Origin: Pneumocystis sp. 'macacae'
Lineage: Eukaryota > Ascomycota > Pneumocystomycetes > Pneumocystales > Pneumocystaceae
DNA: 64,000 nucleotides
NCBI GenBank assembly: GCA_018127085.1
Contig: CM030734.1
Span: forward strand, 248,001-312,000
Direction: 5' to 3'
Positions 63,339-64,000 of this stretch are shown one piece after another. Below the pieces are notes generated by a model. The model was not told the origin of the DNA. It searched no databases and worked only from the letters and a program-made list of their open reading frames with translations. The position numbers and the translations under genes were made by a program. How positions within the stretch are numbered: position 1 is the first letter of the stretch; every line of letters begins with the position of its first letter.

Positions 63339-64000
63339 ATGGAATTTCAGGATGTGTATGGATTTGTTTCTCTGTATAAAGAAATGTTAAAATTGCTTCA
63401 GATTAACAAATCAACCCATTTGTATCGACAATGTAGTATTCTGATTATGAGCAAAGATTGAGTGTTGATGGCTGCACAGGGCTCTGGAGTTATAAAGGCT
63501 GGATTTGCTGGTGAAGATCAGCCTAAATGTTTTTTTCCATCATAGTAAAATTATAAGAACAATTGCATGAATATCTAAATAACAACACATAGTGTTGGCC
63601 GGCCAAAACATATAAGAATCATGGCAGGCGCAATTGAAGGAGACTTCTTCATAGGAAATAAATCTCAGGACCTCCGCGGCCTTCTGAAGATCAAATACCC
63701 AATAGAACATGGGATTGTCGTTGATTGGGATGATATGGAGCGAATATGGCAGTTTATATATACAGAGGAACTCAAGACCGTTTCAGAGGAGGTATACGCT
63801 GTCTCATGTGCAAAACTAGTCTTCATGCTCACTAGCACCCGGTTCTGTTGACAGAAGCACCCTTGAATCCCCGGACAAACAGGGACCAGGCTGCTCAAAT
63901 CTTTTTTGAGACTTTCAATGTACCTGCATTGTTCATGTCAATACAAGCTGTACTATCTCTCTATGCTTCAGGACGCACAACCGGCGTTGTTTTGGACTCC
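63339..64000 (+). CDS. arp1: Arp1 (centractin), 3' part beyond window
   Basis: Actin-related protein forming the dynactin filament. Exons 63339..63355, 63402..63432, 63480..63544, 63593..63791 and 63836..>64000. Translation: [147 protein letters not shown] distinguishes it from actin. The first exon is 17 nt. Truncated by the window, not by mutation. Confidence 0.93.

Overview
The window is nuclear DNA of an AT-rich fungus with small, intron-dense genes. About 27 protein genes can be read. Nearly all are split by introns of roughly 35-60 bp with GT donors, CTAAY-type branch sequences and TAG, AAG or CAG acceptors. Gene content, compactness, intron style and AT bias fit a Pneumocystis-like member of the Taphrinomycotina. 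This is an inference from style and homology; no marker here proves the genus. One tRNA-Arg(ACG) gene is present. I see no CRISPR, insertion sequence, integrase, prophage or bacterial operon.

Layout: 132-1103 (-) Mob2-like kinase cofactor; 1330-2893 (+) Leo1; 2894-4232 long gene-free stretch with a strongly self-complementary candidate ncRNA near 3187-3415; 4233-6071 (+) single-exon F-box/Cys-rich protein; 6190-6262 (-) tRNA-Arg; about 6450-9785 a GC-rich island with ribosomal protein uL1 (+), Erv29/SURF4 (-) and a GCATA-rich repeat field; 9786-10939 (+) Cfd1; 11816-12814 (-) acinus-like RRM protein; 13373-~14440 (-) Lsb1-like SH3 protein; 14709-15379 (-) transgelin; 16691-19639 (+) Osh3-type oxysterol-binding protein; 19983-21356 (-) Slt2-type MAP kinase; 21593-23276 (-) cytosolic TrpRS; 23548-24291 (+) Ups1/PRELI; 24738-25216 (+) Sdh5/SDHAF2; 25271-~26040 (-) aminodeoxychorismate lyase; 26112-27311 (-) Rrp4; 27572-32188 (-) phospholipase D1; 32538-35761 (-) PNUTS/Ppn1-like protein; 36605-38757 (+) Sly1.

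The remainder: 38899-~40190 (-) mitochondrial RF1; 40723-41857 (-) XRCC2-like RAD51 paralogue; 42176-42990 (-) TAF8; 43267-43481 (+) Cox9/COX7a; 43762-45886 (+) Tom70; 46710-47321 (-) Nop13-like RRM protein; 47496-48037 (+) Iec3-like INO80 subunit; 48243-51842 (-) ISWI ATPase; 52163-52766 (+) HAPSTR1-like protein; 53037-54366 (+) RACK1; 54511-56588 (+) SRP receptor alpha; 57540-58665 (+) unknown, probably mitochondrial; 59384-60140 (-) Orm/ORMDL; 60389-61801 (+) Air1/2 zinc-knuckle protein; 61895-63079 (-) dihydroorotase; 63339->64000 (+) Arp1, cut by the window end.

These are housekeeping genes, not one pathway. Recurrent themes are transcription and chromatin (Leo1, TAF8, ISWI, Iec3, Ppn1), RNA processing (Rrp4, Air, acinus-like, Nop13-like), mitochondrial biogenesis (Tom70, Ups1, Sdh5, RF1, Cox9), lipid handling (Osh3, Orm, PLD1, Ups1) and the secretory pathway (Erv29, Sly1, SRalpha). 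Divergent pairs with short shared promoters are common (TrpRS/Ups1, TAF8/Cox9, ISWI/HAPSTR1, Orm/Air, DHOase/Arp1). The stretches that known genes do not explain are the inverted-repeat cluster at 3187-3415 and the GC island with its repeat field and long perfect stem-loop. I found no convincing new multi-gene system.
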